This document shows, piece by piece, positions 38,521-49,000 of a stretch of 64,000 nucleotides of DNA. Location of the stretch: NCBI GenBank assembly GCA_016208685.1, contig JACQXM010000015.1:1-64000 (forward strand), written 5' to 3'. The translations under genes were made by a program, and so were the position numbers. The notes below the pieces were generated by a model, which worked only from the letters and a program-made list of their open reading frames with translations, had not been told where the DNA came from and searched no databases. Each line of letters opens with the position of its first letter. The first letter of the stretch is position 1. The stretch comes from Planctomycetota bacterium. Lineage in GTDB: Bacteria > Planctomycetota > Phycisphaerae > UBA1845.

Positions 38521-39240
38521 CTACGGCACGCGGATCCCGCACCGGCGCAGGTCCTCCATCGCCTGCCCGTCCCACCCACGGTTGGCCGCCGGGCTGGCAG
38601 GACTGGGGTGAAGCATCCGTCCCACGCGAACTTCCATGCCCCGCAGCGCGGCGCGGGCGCGAGCCGCGGCAAACGTCCCCACGCCCACGACCCAGCGCGC
38701 TTCAAGCGCCCGAACCGTCTCCCGCAGGGCCTCGTCGCAGGCCGCGAGCAGCGGTTCGCGCTCCCGTGCCGGCAGTTTGTCGGGCGTTCGGTTGCGTCCG
38801 CCGGCCTCCAGGAACATCAGTGGGCAGTAGTTGGCCACAAAAAACCGGCGGAAGAAGCGCTTCGGGGTGCGGAACGTGTCCCGCGCCCAGCCCCAGAGAC
38901 GGGCGCCGCTCACTTCGCTTCGCGGACAACGGAAACCCCACACCGGGCGGCGCGGATGCTCGTCCCGCGGTCTGCCCACCGGCACGTCGATCCCCAACCA
39001 GTTGCGGACGAGCGTCACCTCCCCGAAGGGCACGCCGGTTTGCGCCATGCCGAAGGGGCCGGGGTTCATGCCCAGCAGGATGACCTCCCGCAGCGAGCGT
39101 CCGTACAGTTCGACATACCGCGCATGGCCGGCGCGAGCGTATACCAGCGGGTTGTAGACGTGGGTAACCGGGCGGGCGAAGTCGAGGGTTTCAAGTCGTC
39201 GCGCCAGGCGGTCGGCTATGGACAGCAGTGGCACCCTCAC
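38521..39240 (-). CDS. SMUG1-family uracil-DNA glycosylase
   Basis: LGMNPGPFGMAQTGVPFGEVTLVRNWLGI...HPRRPVWGFRCPRSEVSGARLWGW...VANYCPLMFLEAGGRNRTPDKLPAREREPLL...VVGVG...LHPSPASPAANRGW. GTG start overlapping the upstream stop. Confidence 0.95.
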   Translation of the reverse strand: MRVPLLSIADRLARRLETLDFARPVTHVYNPLVYARAGHARYVELYGRSLREVILLGMNPGPFGMAQTGVPFGEVTLVRNWLGIDVPVGRPRDEHPRRPVWGFRCPRSEVSGARLWGWARDTFRTPKRFFRRFFVANYCPLMFLEAGGRNRTPDKLPAREREPLLAACDEALRETVRALEARWVVGVGTFAAARARAALRGMEVRVGRMLHPSPASPAANRGWDGQAMEDLRRCGIRVP

Positions 39241-40361
39241 GGACGTTGGAGCAGCCAATCCGCCACCTGCCCGATGCCTTCGTCGCGAAGCGTGCTCACC
39301 CGCCACAGCGGGCGGGCGTCGCCCACGGCGCTGAGGAGTTGCGCCTCCGTGGCGTCCGCCCCGGGCAGGTCGCACTTGTTGAGCACGAAGGCGGAGGCGA
39401 TCTCCATGATGCCGGCCTTGGAGAACTGGATGGCATCGCCGCTGTCGGGCATGAGCAGGACCAGGGTGGTGTGAGCGAGCTCGCGGATGGCGACGTCCGC
39501 CTGGCCGGCGCCTACCGTTTCCACCAGGATGTACTCGAAGCCGAATCCGTTCAGCAGCTTCAGCGTCTCGGCGGCATGCGGCGACAGCCCGCCGGAAGCC
39601 CCGCCCGAAGACAGGCTGCGGATGAACAGGTCGGCGTCCGGCGTGCCGCTCATCATGCGCAGGCGGTCGCCGAGCAGTGCCCCGCCGGTGACCGGGCTGC
39701 TGGGGTCGATGGCCAGCACCGCCACGCGCTTGCCCCGCGCGCGAAGCAGACGCCCCAGCTTGCCGATGAACGAACTCTTGCCGACGCCGGGAGCGCCGGT
39801 GATGCCCACCACCTGGGCCCGGCCGGCGGGCGGCGACCAGCCGTCGCGGGGCTCCCCACGCTGCACCGCGGTGATGAGCCGGGCAAGGCAGCGAACGTCG
39901 CCCCGCTCGTAGCCGCGCCGCGCCTCGTCGAAGCGCAGCGGCGCGTGCTGCGCCGCCAGCATCTGGATGGTGGCGACGATGCGGTCCAGCGGCGAGCCGG
40001 GGTTGAACACCGCGGCCACCCCCATGCGCAGCAGTTCCGGATGATCGTGCACCGGAACGATACCGCCCAGAACCACAGGGATGTATTCGATGCCCAGCGT
40101 CCGGCGGTGCTCCAGGAGCTCCGGCATCACCGTCATGTGGGCCGCGGAAAGCAGGCTGACGCCCACCACGTCCACGTCCTCCTGCTGCGCCGCGTGCATG
40201 GTGGATTCGCAGGTCTGCCACAGGCCGGTGTAGATCACTTCCACACCCGCGTCGCGGAACGACCGTGCCAGCACCTTGACACCGCGATCGTGCCCGTCCA
40301 GGCCGATCTTGGCCAGCAGCACCCGGGGGGGAATCGTGGCAACGTGGGGTTCGGTCGGCAA
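39237..40361 (-). CDS. fusion of B12-binding domain (methylmalonyl-CoA mutase C-terminal type) and MeaB/ArgK-type GTPase
   Basis: RVLLAKIGLDGHDRGVKVLARSFRDAGVEVIYTGLWQT (DxHxxG) followed by VVGITGAPGVGKSSFIGKLGRLLRARGKRVAVLAIDPSSPVTGGALLGDRLRM, VETVGAGQADVAI, VLNKCDLPGAD. Confidence 0.96.
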   Translation of the reverse strand: MPTEPHVATIPPRVLLAKIGLDGHDRGVKVLARSFRDAGVEVIYTGLWQTCESTMHAAQQEDVDVVGVSLLSAAHMTVMPELLEHRRTLGIEYIPVVLGGIVPVHDHPELLRMGVAAVFNPGSPLDRIVATIQMLAAQHAPLRFDEARRGYERGDVRCLARLITAVQRGEPRDGWSPPAGRAQVVGITGAPGVGKSSFIGKLGRLLRARGKRVAVLAIDPSSPVTGGALLGDRLRMMSGTPDADLFIRSLSSGGASGGLSPHAAETLKLLNGFGFEYILVETVGAGQADVAIRELAHTTLVLLMPDSGDAIQFSKAGIMEIASAFVLNKCDLPGADATEAQLLSAVGDARPLWRVSTLRDEGIGQVADWLLQRP

Positions 40362-40464
40362 CGTTCTGCCCTTTCCCGTCGGCTACGCCGACGCAGCGCG
40401 GCATGGTAACGCCCGGCAGGCGGCGCGGGCAAGAACGGCGGCGGGAGACGGCGTAAAGGCGCCG

Positions 40465-42159
40465 TCAGGGTTGTCCGCCGGCGTCCGCCGGGTCGGCGAC
40501 GGTGTCGGTACGGCCCGAACCGTCGGCCCCCCCGGCACCGGCGGCGGTGCCGCCGTCGTCCGCCTTGCGGTAGGTCGCGGCCGCGGCGTGCAGGTCGCTC
40601 CAGGCCTCCCGCAGGCGGATGCGCGCCCGGGCCAGCTCCGCCTCTGCGGCGATGTAGTCGCGCTGCACTTCGTTAAGCCGGTTCAGCGTTTCCTTGCCCG
40701 CCACGTATCCCGCCTGCACGATCCGCCGGTTCTCCCGCGCCGTCTTGAGCGACTCGCGCTGCAGGCGGATCTGCTGTTGGGCGTTCTGCAAATCAATGAG
40801 GGCACGGCGAACGTCGGACTGCACGCTGAGGCGCAGGCGATTGAGCTGCGCCGCGGCCTCGGCGCGCTGCGCCTCCGCCTGCCGCACCCGCGCCTGGCGC
40901 GCCCCGCCCGTGAAGATCTCCCAGCGGAACTCCATGGCCAGCGCCGAGGATTGATCCTCCACGGAGTAACGCAGGTTGGAGGGACGGTCGTAGCCCCAGG
41001 AACCGCTGACCACCACGCTGGGATTGTACAGGCCCTTGGCCGCGCGAACCTGTTCCTCCTCGCTGCGCAGCAGGTTCTCCATCTGGAGTACGTCCGGGCG
41101 GTCCTTCAGCGCCTGTTCGATCCAGGGACCGGGCGACGGCGCCTGAAGCTCGCTTTCCGTCTCATCGGCGAGGGTGGAAAGCGGAAGCCCGCCGGGCAGC
41201 GTAACGTCGGCGAGCCCCATGAGCTCCGCCAGCACCACGCGTCCGGTTTCCTTCAACCCCAGCGCCGCCGTGAGGTTGGCCTGCGCCGCCAGCATCCGCA
41301 CGCGGAAGTTATCCACGTCCGCCTGGCTCGCGCGGCCGGCGGCGCGAAGCTTCTCGGTCTCCTCGTGCTGTTCCTGGCTGAAGGACTCGTCGGCGCGGGC
41401 GATGCGCACCTGTTCCTCCGAAAGCTGCACCTGGTAGTAGGCGCGGTCCACCGCCTGGATGAGCAGCCGCTCCACGTCCGCCAGCCCCATGTGCGAGGCG
41501 TGGTACACGTGCTTGGCCGACATGAGCTGGGCCTCGCGCACGAACCCGTCGAACGCTGTCCAACTCGAGGTGAACGCCGTGGAGTGTTCGCTGAAGGAGT
41601 TGCGATCGCCCTTAAGCCCAGTGGGGCCGAACAGCGGGCGGCGCAGGGCATTGAGCAGCGTGGTGACCGTGAAGTTCGTGCTGTCCACGCCGATCGGCGC
41701 CGGCAGCGCCGGTTGCAGCAGGGTGTTCAAACGGTTGCGACTGGCCGGGGTGTGGAAGGTGCGCGCGGCGTTGTACGAGAAGATCACGGTGGGCAGGTAG
41801 CGCGAGCGCGCCTCCGCGATCCGCGCCGCGGCGGCCACGAAGCGCGCCTTGGCGGCATGAATGTCAGGGTTGGCGCGAATGGCGATGGCCCGCGCCTGTT
41901 GCAGCGTCAGCATGTCCGTGGGCAGCAGTTCCTCGGCCGCCTCGCCCGACACCGGCTCCCCCACGGGCATGAGCCGTGCGCGATCCTCCTCCGGCAGCCG
42001 GGCGTAGGCCTTCTGATGCCGGTCCAGCACCATCTGGATGCTGTCGAGCGGCTGGCGGCATCCCGCCAGCCCCACCCCCAGGGTCGCCGCCGACAAAAGC
42101 AGCTTCGGCGTCCGGCGGCGGGCTGCCCGGCCTTGCATCGGGTCACACAGCGGCGGCAT
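40465..42159 (-). CDS. TolC-family outer membrane efflux protein
   Basis: Lipobox GVGLAGC; LTLQQARAIAIRANPDIHAAKARFVAAAARIAEARSRYLPTV; ALKDRPDVLQMENLLRSEEEQVRAAKGLYNPSV. Confidence 0.94.
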   Translation of the reverse strand: MPPLCDPMQGRAARRRTPKLLLSAATLGVGLAGCRQPLDSIQMVLDRHQKAYARLPEEDRARLMPVGEPVSGEAAEELLPTDMLTLQQARAIAIRANPDIHAAKARFVAAAARIAEARSRYLPTVIFSYNAARTFHTPASRNRLNTLLQPALPAPIGVDSTNFTVTTLLNALRRPLFGPTGLKGDRNSFSEHSTAFTSSWTAFDGFVREAQLMSAKHVYHASHMGLADVERLLIQAVDRAYYQVQLSEEQVRIARADESFSQEQHEETEKLRAAGRASQADVDNFRVRMLAAQANLTAALGLKETGRVVLAELMGLADVTLPGGLPLSTLADETESELQAPSPGPWIEQALKDRPDVLQMENLLRSEEEQVRAAKGLYNPSVVVSGSWGYDRPSNLRYSVEDQSSALAMEFRWEIFTGGARQARVRQAEAQRAEAAAQLNRLRLSVQSDVRRALIDLQNAQQQIRLQRESLKTARENRRIVQAGYVAGKETLNRLNEVQRDYIAAEAELARARIRLREAWSDLHAAAATYRKADDGGTAAGAGGADGSGRTDTVADPADAGGQP

Positions 42160-45100
42160 GTTGATGCCCGGCCCTTTCAACTTCTTCGGGAAGCGGGTAC
42201 GCGCCCCCGTGGCGGAGCCAATGCACGAAACGCTTCAGGTCGTTGACCACCAGATACAGGGACGGAACGATCAGCGTGGTCAGCACCGTGGAGAAGGTCA
42301 ATCCAAACGCCACGGAGATGGCGATGGGAATCAGCGGCTGCGCCTGGGTACTGCGATCAAAGAGCATGGGCGCCAGCCCCGCGACGTTGGTCAGCGCGGT
42401 CAGGAACACGGCCAGCACCCGCGCCTCGGCCGCCTTGGTCACCGCAGTCTGAACCTCCATGCCGGCGCGCACATTCTGATTCACCTGGTCCAGCAGCACC
42501 AGCGCGTCGTTGACCACGATGCCCGCCAAGGCCGTCATGCCGAAAACGCTCATCAGGCTCAGGTCGTAACCCATCACCGTATGCCCCAGCACGGCGCCGG
42601 CCATCCCCAGGGGAATAGCCGCCATGAGGATGAGAGGCTGCACGTAAGAACGCAACGCGGCGCCGAGAATGGCGTAGGTGATCGCCAGCGCGATGACGGT
42701 CGCATCGATCAGACTGGAGAGCGATTCGCTGATCCGCGCCCGCTCACCGTCCACGCGGTAGATCAGCCCCGGATGTCGGGCACACAGCTCGGGCAGATAA
42801 CTGGAGATCATGTTGTGGACGATCTGCTCGGCGTTGGCGTGGCGTTCGTCGACGTCGGCATGGATCCGAACCCGCCGCAGCCCATCCTGGCGGGTGATGG
42901 CGGAGTAGCCGCGCACCATTCTGGTCTCGGCGACTTCGTGGAAGGGGACGGCCGCCCCGGTGCGGGTGCGGATGCGCAGGTTGTCGATGGAACTGAGGCT
43001 GCGGCGGTCCGACTCCTGGTAGCTGACCACCACCTTGACCTCGTCCCGCCCGCGCTGAAGGCGCACCGCTTCGCCGCCGTACAGCCCCTGACGCAACTGC
43101 GCCGCAAGGTCCGAAACCGACAGCCCGAGGTTGGCGGCGCCCGGTTGCAGTGAAACGTGCATCTCGCGTTTGCCGGGTATCAGGTCGTCCTCGATGTCAA
43201 AAACGCCGGCATAATCCGCCAGCCTGGCTTCCAGCTCGTCCGTGGCTTGGCGAAGTTGCTCCAGGTCTTCACTGAGCAGCCGGATCTCGACCGGCTTTTC
43301 CGTCGGCCCCAGAACCTCGCGCGTGATGGTGAAGGAAACAGCTCCGGCAATGGCACCGACGTTGCGCCGCCAGGCCTCGATGACCCGTGCACAGTCCACG
43401 CGGCGCTGCTCCGCGGGCATCAACTCGATGGACGTTTCGCACAACCCGCTGCCCCGCTTGGGGACGAAGTCGGCCCATTCCCCCACCGTGGAGTAGATGT
43501 GCTGCACCAGGACCCCCGGCTGCGCCGGCTTGAGGGCCACGTCGTCATTGAGCGCCCCGGCCGCCGCCTCCAGCCGTTGCACCGCCGCCTGGCTGACCTC
43601 CACGGGGGTGCCTTCGGGGAAACGTACCCGCGCCTTGAGGGTGTTGCGGTCCACCTGCGGGAAGAGCACGAACGGAGTGCGTCCGCCCCATACCAGTCCG
43701 ATGCACAGGAAGATGAGCGCCGCCGAGGCCCCCAGCACCACCAGCCGGTTACGCGCCAGGCGGCGGATGACGGGGGCGTAGACGCGGGTGATCGCGCCCT
43801 CGATGAGGGCGTTGAGCCGTTTGCGAGTGCGGATCCGCCACTGGGTGAAGCGCGACCGCCGCGCCCTCTCGCTGCCGCCCACCGTGGCCCATTCGTTCAG
43901 ATGCGGTGGGAGGATGAAGAACGCTTCCAGGCCCGAGGCCACGATGGTGGCGATCACCGCCACGGGCAGAACGTAAATCAGCTTACCCATCACGCCCTGC
44001 ACGTACATAAGCGGCATGAACATGACGATGGTGGTCAGGGAGGCGTTGAGCACCGGCATGCCGACGCTGGCCGTGCCTTTGATCGCCGCCAGTTCCGGCG
44101 TCAGCCCCTGTTTCTCCGTGGCCAGGACGTTCTCGGCGATGACGATGGAATCGTCGAGCACGATGGCGTCGGCGAGGATCAACCCGAACAGGCTGATCAT
44201 GTTCAGGGTCTGCCCCGTGAAATGCAGCACCCACAGCGCCCCCGCCGTAGCCACCGGCACGCCCATGGCCACTCCCACGGCGGCCCGGAAGTCCATGAAC
44301 AACATGAGGCAGATCATCAGCAGCGCCATGCCCATCAGCCCGTTGCCCACCAGCATTTGCAGCCGCTGATCCACGTCCCGCGATTTGTCCGCCAGCACGG
44401 AGAGCCGGATGCCCTCCGGCAGCTTCGCCTGCGCCACCTCGACATAGCGGCGCACCAGGTGGGCGATGTCGCTGATGTCCTCCTTGGCCGTCTTGGCGAC
44501 GGTTACCGTGGCCCCGGGTTCGCCGTCGATCCGCCCGTAGAGCGGCGTCTCTTCGAAGGTGTCGCGTATCTGCGCGATCTGGCCCAGGCGCACGGAACTG
44601 CCGTCGGGGCGGGCGATGACCACCAGGTCCTCGAAGTCGTGCTTGGTGTAGCGCTGCCCCGTGGTGCGAACGTTGATCTCCTCGGCGCGGGTGCGCACGG
44701 TGCCCGCGGGCAGGTCCAGGCTGCTGCGCGAGATGGCGTCGATCACCTCCCGCAACGTCAGCTCATACTGTTGCAGCGTCTCCTCCCGCACCTGGATGGC
44801 GATCTCGTAATCGCGGACGCCGGCCAGCGCCACCTGCGAGATCTTGGGATCAGCGAGCAAGTCGTTGCGAACCTGCTCCGCGACGCGCTTGATGGTCATC
44901 TCCGGCGCCGGCCCGTGCACGCCGATGTTCACCACGGGGTTGGGAACGAAGGTCTCGGTGACCACCGGGCGCTGGGCCTCGGGCGGAAAGGTGCGGATGG
45001 TGTTGACGCGGTCCTGCACCTGCCGCAGCACCTCGGCCGCCGGCGTGATCGACGGGTCGAAGGCCGCCAGCACCTTGCCCGAATCCTCCGTCGCCAGCGA

Positions 45101-45358
45101 CGATACCTCTCCCAGTCCGGGGATCCCTTCGATGGCCTGTTCGATTTTGATGTTGACCCCGCGTTCCACGTCCTCCGGACTGGCGCCGGGATAGGGAACG
45201 GTGATGAGCACGTGGTCGGTGGCGGTTTCGGGAAACGTCTCGCGCGGAAGGCGCAGGACGGCCACCGCCCCGCCCACGATCGACCCCAGCGCCAGCAGAT
45301 TCGCGAACACCGGGTTACGAACGAAGGAGGCGACGAGACGTTCCAGCGGCGATGCCAT
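42143..45358 (-). CDS. RND-family efflux permease (AcrB/CzcA-like)
   Basis: NPVFANLLALGSIVGGAVAVLRLPRETFPETATDHVLITVPYPGASPEDVERGVNIKIEQAI; DAIVLDDSIVIAENV; ALAGIVVNDALVLLDQVNQ. Confidence 0.97.
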   Translation of the reverse strand: MASPLERLVASFVRNPVFANLLALGSIVGGAVAVLRLPRETFPETATDHVLITVPYPGASPEDVERGVNIKIEQAIEGIPGLGEVSSLATEDSGKVLAAFDPSITPAAEVLRQVQDRVNTIRTFPPEAQRPVVTETFVPNPVVNIGVHGPAPEMTIKRVAEQVRNDLLADPKISQVALAGVRDYEIAIQVREETLQQYELTLREVIDAISRSSLDLPAGTVRTRAEEINVRTTGQRYTKHDFEDLVVIARPDGSSVRLGQIAQIRDTFEETPLYGRIDGEPGATVTVAKTAKEDISDIAHLVRRYVEVAQAKLPEGIRLSVLADKSRDVDQRLQMLVGNGLMGMALLMICLMLFMDFRAAVGVAMGVPVATAGALWVLHFTGQTLNMISLFGLILADAIVLDDSIVIAENVLATEKQGLTPELAAIKGTASVGMPVLNASLTTIVMFMPLMYVQGVMGKLIYVLPVAVIATIVASGLEAFFILPPHLNEWATVGGSERARRSRFTQWRIRTRKRLNALIEGAITRVYAPVIRRLARNRLVVLGASAALIFLCIGLVWGGRTPFVLFPQVDRNTLKARVRFPEGTPVEVSQAAVQRLEAAAGALNDDVALKPAQPGVLVQHIYSTVGEWADFVPKRGSGLCETSIELMPAEQRRVDCARVIEAWRRNVGAIAGAVSFTITREVLGPTEKPVEIRLLSEDLEQLRQATDELEARLADYAGVFDIEDDLIPGKREMHVSLQPGAANLGLSVSDLAAQLRQGLYGGEAVRLQRGRDEVKVVVSYQESDRRSLSSIDNLRIRTRTGAAVPFHEVAETRMVRGYSAITRQDGLRRVRIHADVDERHANAEQIVHNMISSYLPELCARHPGLIYRVDGERARISESLSSLIDATVIALAITYAILGAALRSYVQPLILMAAIPLGMAGAVLGHTVMGYDLSLMSVFGMTALAGIVVNDALVLLDQVNQNVRAGMEVQTAVTKAAEARVLAVFLTALTNVAGLAPMLFDRSTQAQPLIPIAISVAFGLTFSTVLTTLIVPSLYLVVNDLKRFVHWLRHGGAYPLPEEVERAGHQHAAAV

Positions 45359-45783
45359 CCGTGAGCCTATCCAGCCGGGAGCGGCGGGCGGCGGTCCACC
45401 GGGCCCGCAAGGGGGAGGAAATCAACTCCTTCGCGCGCCGAAGCGCGGCGACCCGATCCGCCCCGGCGCTGAACGCCTCGGGCAGGCGGACGCCGGCAAC
45501 CGCCGATCTCGTGCCCTCCGCGCCGCGATTATCCTACGTTCGACGGAGGCCCCGACAAGGGCGCCGCCGTCCCGCCCCGCCAATCACGTCGCGCCAGCCG
45601 CAGGCAACGCCCGCGGGGCCCGGCGCGCCGCGAGGCGCCACGGTAGAGACATACATACGACACTACAGCCACCGCCCCGCGGCGGGCGACGGAGTTAAAT
45701 CCACGTGCGCGAATCCGCGCCGCTTTGCCGCCGCAGTCCCCAAGCCACGCTAGCTGGCGCGGAGGCACCGGCCGGCCCGCCTT

Positions 45784-45804
45784 CCAGGGTCTTAACGACC
45801 CTGG
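45784..45804. repeat. Hairpin CCAGGGTC-ttaac-GACCCTGG
   Basis: Perfect 8-bp inverted repeat with 5-nt loop in the noncoding gap between RND permease start and fliD end. Confidence 0.75.
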
Positions 45805-45975
45805 CGACGATCGCTCACCCTACCGGGCGAACGCGCAACCCGTTGCCCCACACCCCATCGGCTCACCGGCCCACCCTTCGCAGCATGCCGTGTCACCGCC
45901 GCCGTGGCCGAAGGGCGCCTGCCAATCGCGCACGCCGGCCGCGTGCTGCGACGCACCCAATCCTTCAGGTTGGGT

Positions 45976-46014
45976 GACATGCCCAAGCACGGCACAGCCG
46001 TGCGCCGGCATGTC
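45976..46014. repeat. Nested stem-loop GACATGCC-caa-GCACGGC-aca-GCCGTGC-gcc-GGCATGTC
   Basis: Perfect 8-bp outer stem, symmetric 3x3 internal loop, perfect 7-bp inner stem; second hairpin GGCATGGC...GCCATGCC at 46022-46050. Confidence 0.85.
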
Positions 46015-46077
46015 TCTCCTGGGCATGGCGGCGCTGCGCTTGGCCATGCCACACTGAGACCAGGCTGCGTTGGAGCA

Positions 46078-49000
46078 CTAGCCGCCGGTTCCCAGTTGCG
46101 AAAGCGCGGCCAGCGAATTCTGCTGATCCTGAAGGGCGGCGAGCGAAGACTCCAGCGCCGCGAATTGCGCCTCCAGACGGGCGCGCTTGGCGTCCAGCAG
46201 CACGTTGAGTCGTCCGATCTGCTCCGCCAGAAGGTCCTTCTGATCCTGAAGGAGCTGCTCCTTGCGCGCGATGATTCCGTCGCCGTCGCGGGTTAGGTCG
46301 TCGAAGGCGCTTTGCACTACGGCCCCGAACCCGGTTCCTTCCGCGGTGAACAACCGCTCCACCTGCTCCGGCGAGTCGGCGTACACCTCGCGGAACTGCT
46401 CCTTGTCGAACGTCAAACGGTTGCCGGAGAATCGAACCCCGATGCCGCTGAGCCGGTTGAGCGAGCTCCCCGCGCCCTGAAACGTGCGCGCGGGCAGACG
46501 CGTCAGCCGCTCGCGCACCAGATTCACCGTCGCATCCCCGAACAGCGGACCACGCTCCAGCGTGTCGGCGTTGAAACTGATCGCCTCGTCGATCTGGGCC
46601 TGCGCGTCGTTGTAGCGATCCACGAAAGTCTGCACGCGCTCCACCAGTGCGTCGATGTCCTGAGCCACGGTCACCGTGACGTCCTCGTCGCCGGCGCCCA
46701 GTAGTTGAAGGGATACACCTTCGACCACGCCCTCCAGGGTGTTCGTGGGGCTGGAGACCACCAGCGGGCTGGCTCCGGCGCCGCCCAGCGTCACCACGGC
46801 GTCGCGCGCCTGGGACAGCGTCTCCAGGCCCAGGTCCAGCCCTTCGCCCACGAGCAGCAGTTCGCCCGGCCGGCCGGAGACCGACGAGGTGACGGTGAGG
46901 CTGAAAGGGTTCACGGCGCCGCCGGCGTTCACGACCGACGCGGAAAGCAGGCCCCCGGCAGCGTTGAGCTTGGCAGCGATATCCCGCAGCGTATCGGCGG
47001 CGCCGATGTCGATGCGCGTCTCCAGCGTGCCGTCGATGAAGGCCTCGCCGCTCCGCGCCGTCCCCGCAAGGCGCAGGTCGGCGGCGGCCCGTCCGCCCTC
47101 CTGGTCCTCGACCTTGAGCGCCGCGGTACCGCCGGCGCGGTCCACGAGCAGCAAACCGTCGCCGGTGTCGTTGATCCGCGCCTCGACGGCGCCCGAGGTT
47201 TGCAGGTTGATGACGTCCAGCACTTCGCCCACGGTCTTGAGGTTCGAGGCCAGCACCACGCTGTGCACCACTCCCGCGGAGTCGGTGATGCGGACGGTGC
47301 CCAGGCTTCCGGCGATCGCGGCGTTGATGTCCGTCAGTTTGCTTTGCCGGGAGATGTACTGAAGTTGCAGGTTCCCGCTGTCGGCCCGCGCCCCGGTTGC
47401 CCCGTCGAACGTCCCGGCAATGCCCAGGTCGGCGGCCAGCGTGCCGCCGACATCCGCGACCACGAGCGGACCCGTGCCCCGAGAGCCGTCGGAGAGCACG
47501 ATGCCGCTGCCCGTGCTGTTGATGGCGGCGGTCACCGAGGTGGCGGCGTCGGCATTGATCAGGTCGACGACGTCCTGGAGCGTTGCGGCCTGCGAAAAGT
47601 CGATGGTCGTTGACTGCCCCTGTCCGTCGGTGAGCGCCACCGAGCCGGCGCCAACGCCCCGCCCGCCATTCAGCGAGCGCAGCAGCACGGTGTTGAGTCC
47701 GCCCACCAGCCGGCGGGTCTGGAACGGTCCGCCGTCGGCGCTGAAGGCGGCGCCCGCCAGCCCCAGGTCGGCCGCGGTCGTCGATCCCTGCCCCGCCGAA
47801 ACCGTAACGTTGTTTCCCAGGCCTTGGGCCGCCAGCGTGATGCCCTTGCCGTCGTCGGAGATGCGCGCTCGCACGAAGTCGGCATTGCCCGCGGCGTAGT
47901 TGATGGCGTTGATCACGTCGCCCACGCTGGCCACGCGATACACGTCGCGTCCGCGGATGGCGTTGCTCTCCACGTCCGCGGCGATGCCCAGATCGGCGGC
48001 GGCGAACCCCTGCACGTCTTCCACGATGAAGTGCCCCGCGGTCGTGCCGCCGGCGTTGGTGTTGTCGGTGAGTTGAAAGGCGGAATTGGCCATGGCGATG
48101 CTCACCGAGACCCCGGCGGCCGTGGCGGAGTCGTTGATGCGGCGCCGAACGTCCTCGGCGGTGCGCACCGGCGCCTGGTTGGGGTCTGCAAGGTCGATCT
48201 CTACCGACTTGTGGTTGCGGTCCGTGATGCGGATTCTGCCCAGTCGCACGCCGTTGCCGCTGTTGAGGGCCCGCAGATCAGTGCTCGGCCGCAGGACATC
48301 GGTCAGCGCGACGCCGAAAGTCCCGAACGAGGTGGTGAACGTCAGGTCGTCGAGCGTGGAGCCAATCGCCTGCCGCCCGACGCCGTTCCCGTCGTTGAGC
48401 GCGGAAAGGAGCGTGGCGGGCGTGAGTCGGACCAGGTCGTGTCCGTCGATGCGTGCCCCCGCTGCGTTGGCTGCCAGCCCCAGGTCCCGCGCCGTAAAGC
48501 TGCCCGGCTTGTCGGCGATGATCAGATGGCCGCTTCCGCCGGAGGTGTCCTCGATGACGATGCGATCGCCGGTGGCGCCGTTTTCCGCCAGACCCGTCAC
48601 CCGGGCTCGGACGCCGACGCGGGTTTGAGTGTTGATGGCGGCGAGGATGTCTTCCACGGTGAAGGCCTTGGACAGGTCGACGTCCGCGGAGACGCCGCTA
48701 CGGTCCGTGATGGTAATCGTGCCGCGGCGCACGCCCTCACCGCCGTTAAGGGCCGCCAAGGGTGTCCCGCGATCCACCCGGCCGCGGCCCACCTCGATGG
48801 TGATGCGCCCCGTGCCCACGGGCGTGCGATCGGCGTCGGCATATCCGCGGCTGATGAGCGAATGGTTGGTCACCAGGGAATGCACGCGGAAGGTATGGCT
48901 GCCCGGCGTGGCCGACCGCGAGGCGGTGGCGGTTGCGATCGCCTCGTTGCTGCTCTTCACGGAAAAGCGCTGGAAGAAGGACGGGTCGTCGAAGTCCTTG

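Noticed and set aside
38521-40404. 627-aa reading of the SMUG1 ORF
   Set aside because: Only the last ~240 residues are SMUG1. The N-terminal part is an out-of-frame read through the B12-GTPase gene, so no genuine fusion is claimed.
43157-45364. 735-aa plus-strand ORF opposite the RND permease
   Set aside because: Antisense artefact of codon bias; the RND permease on the minus strand explains the region.
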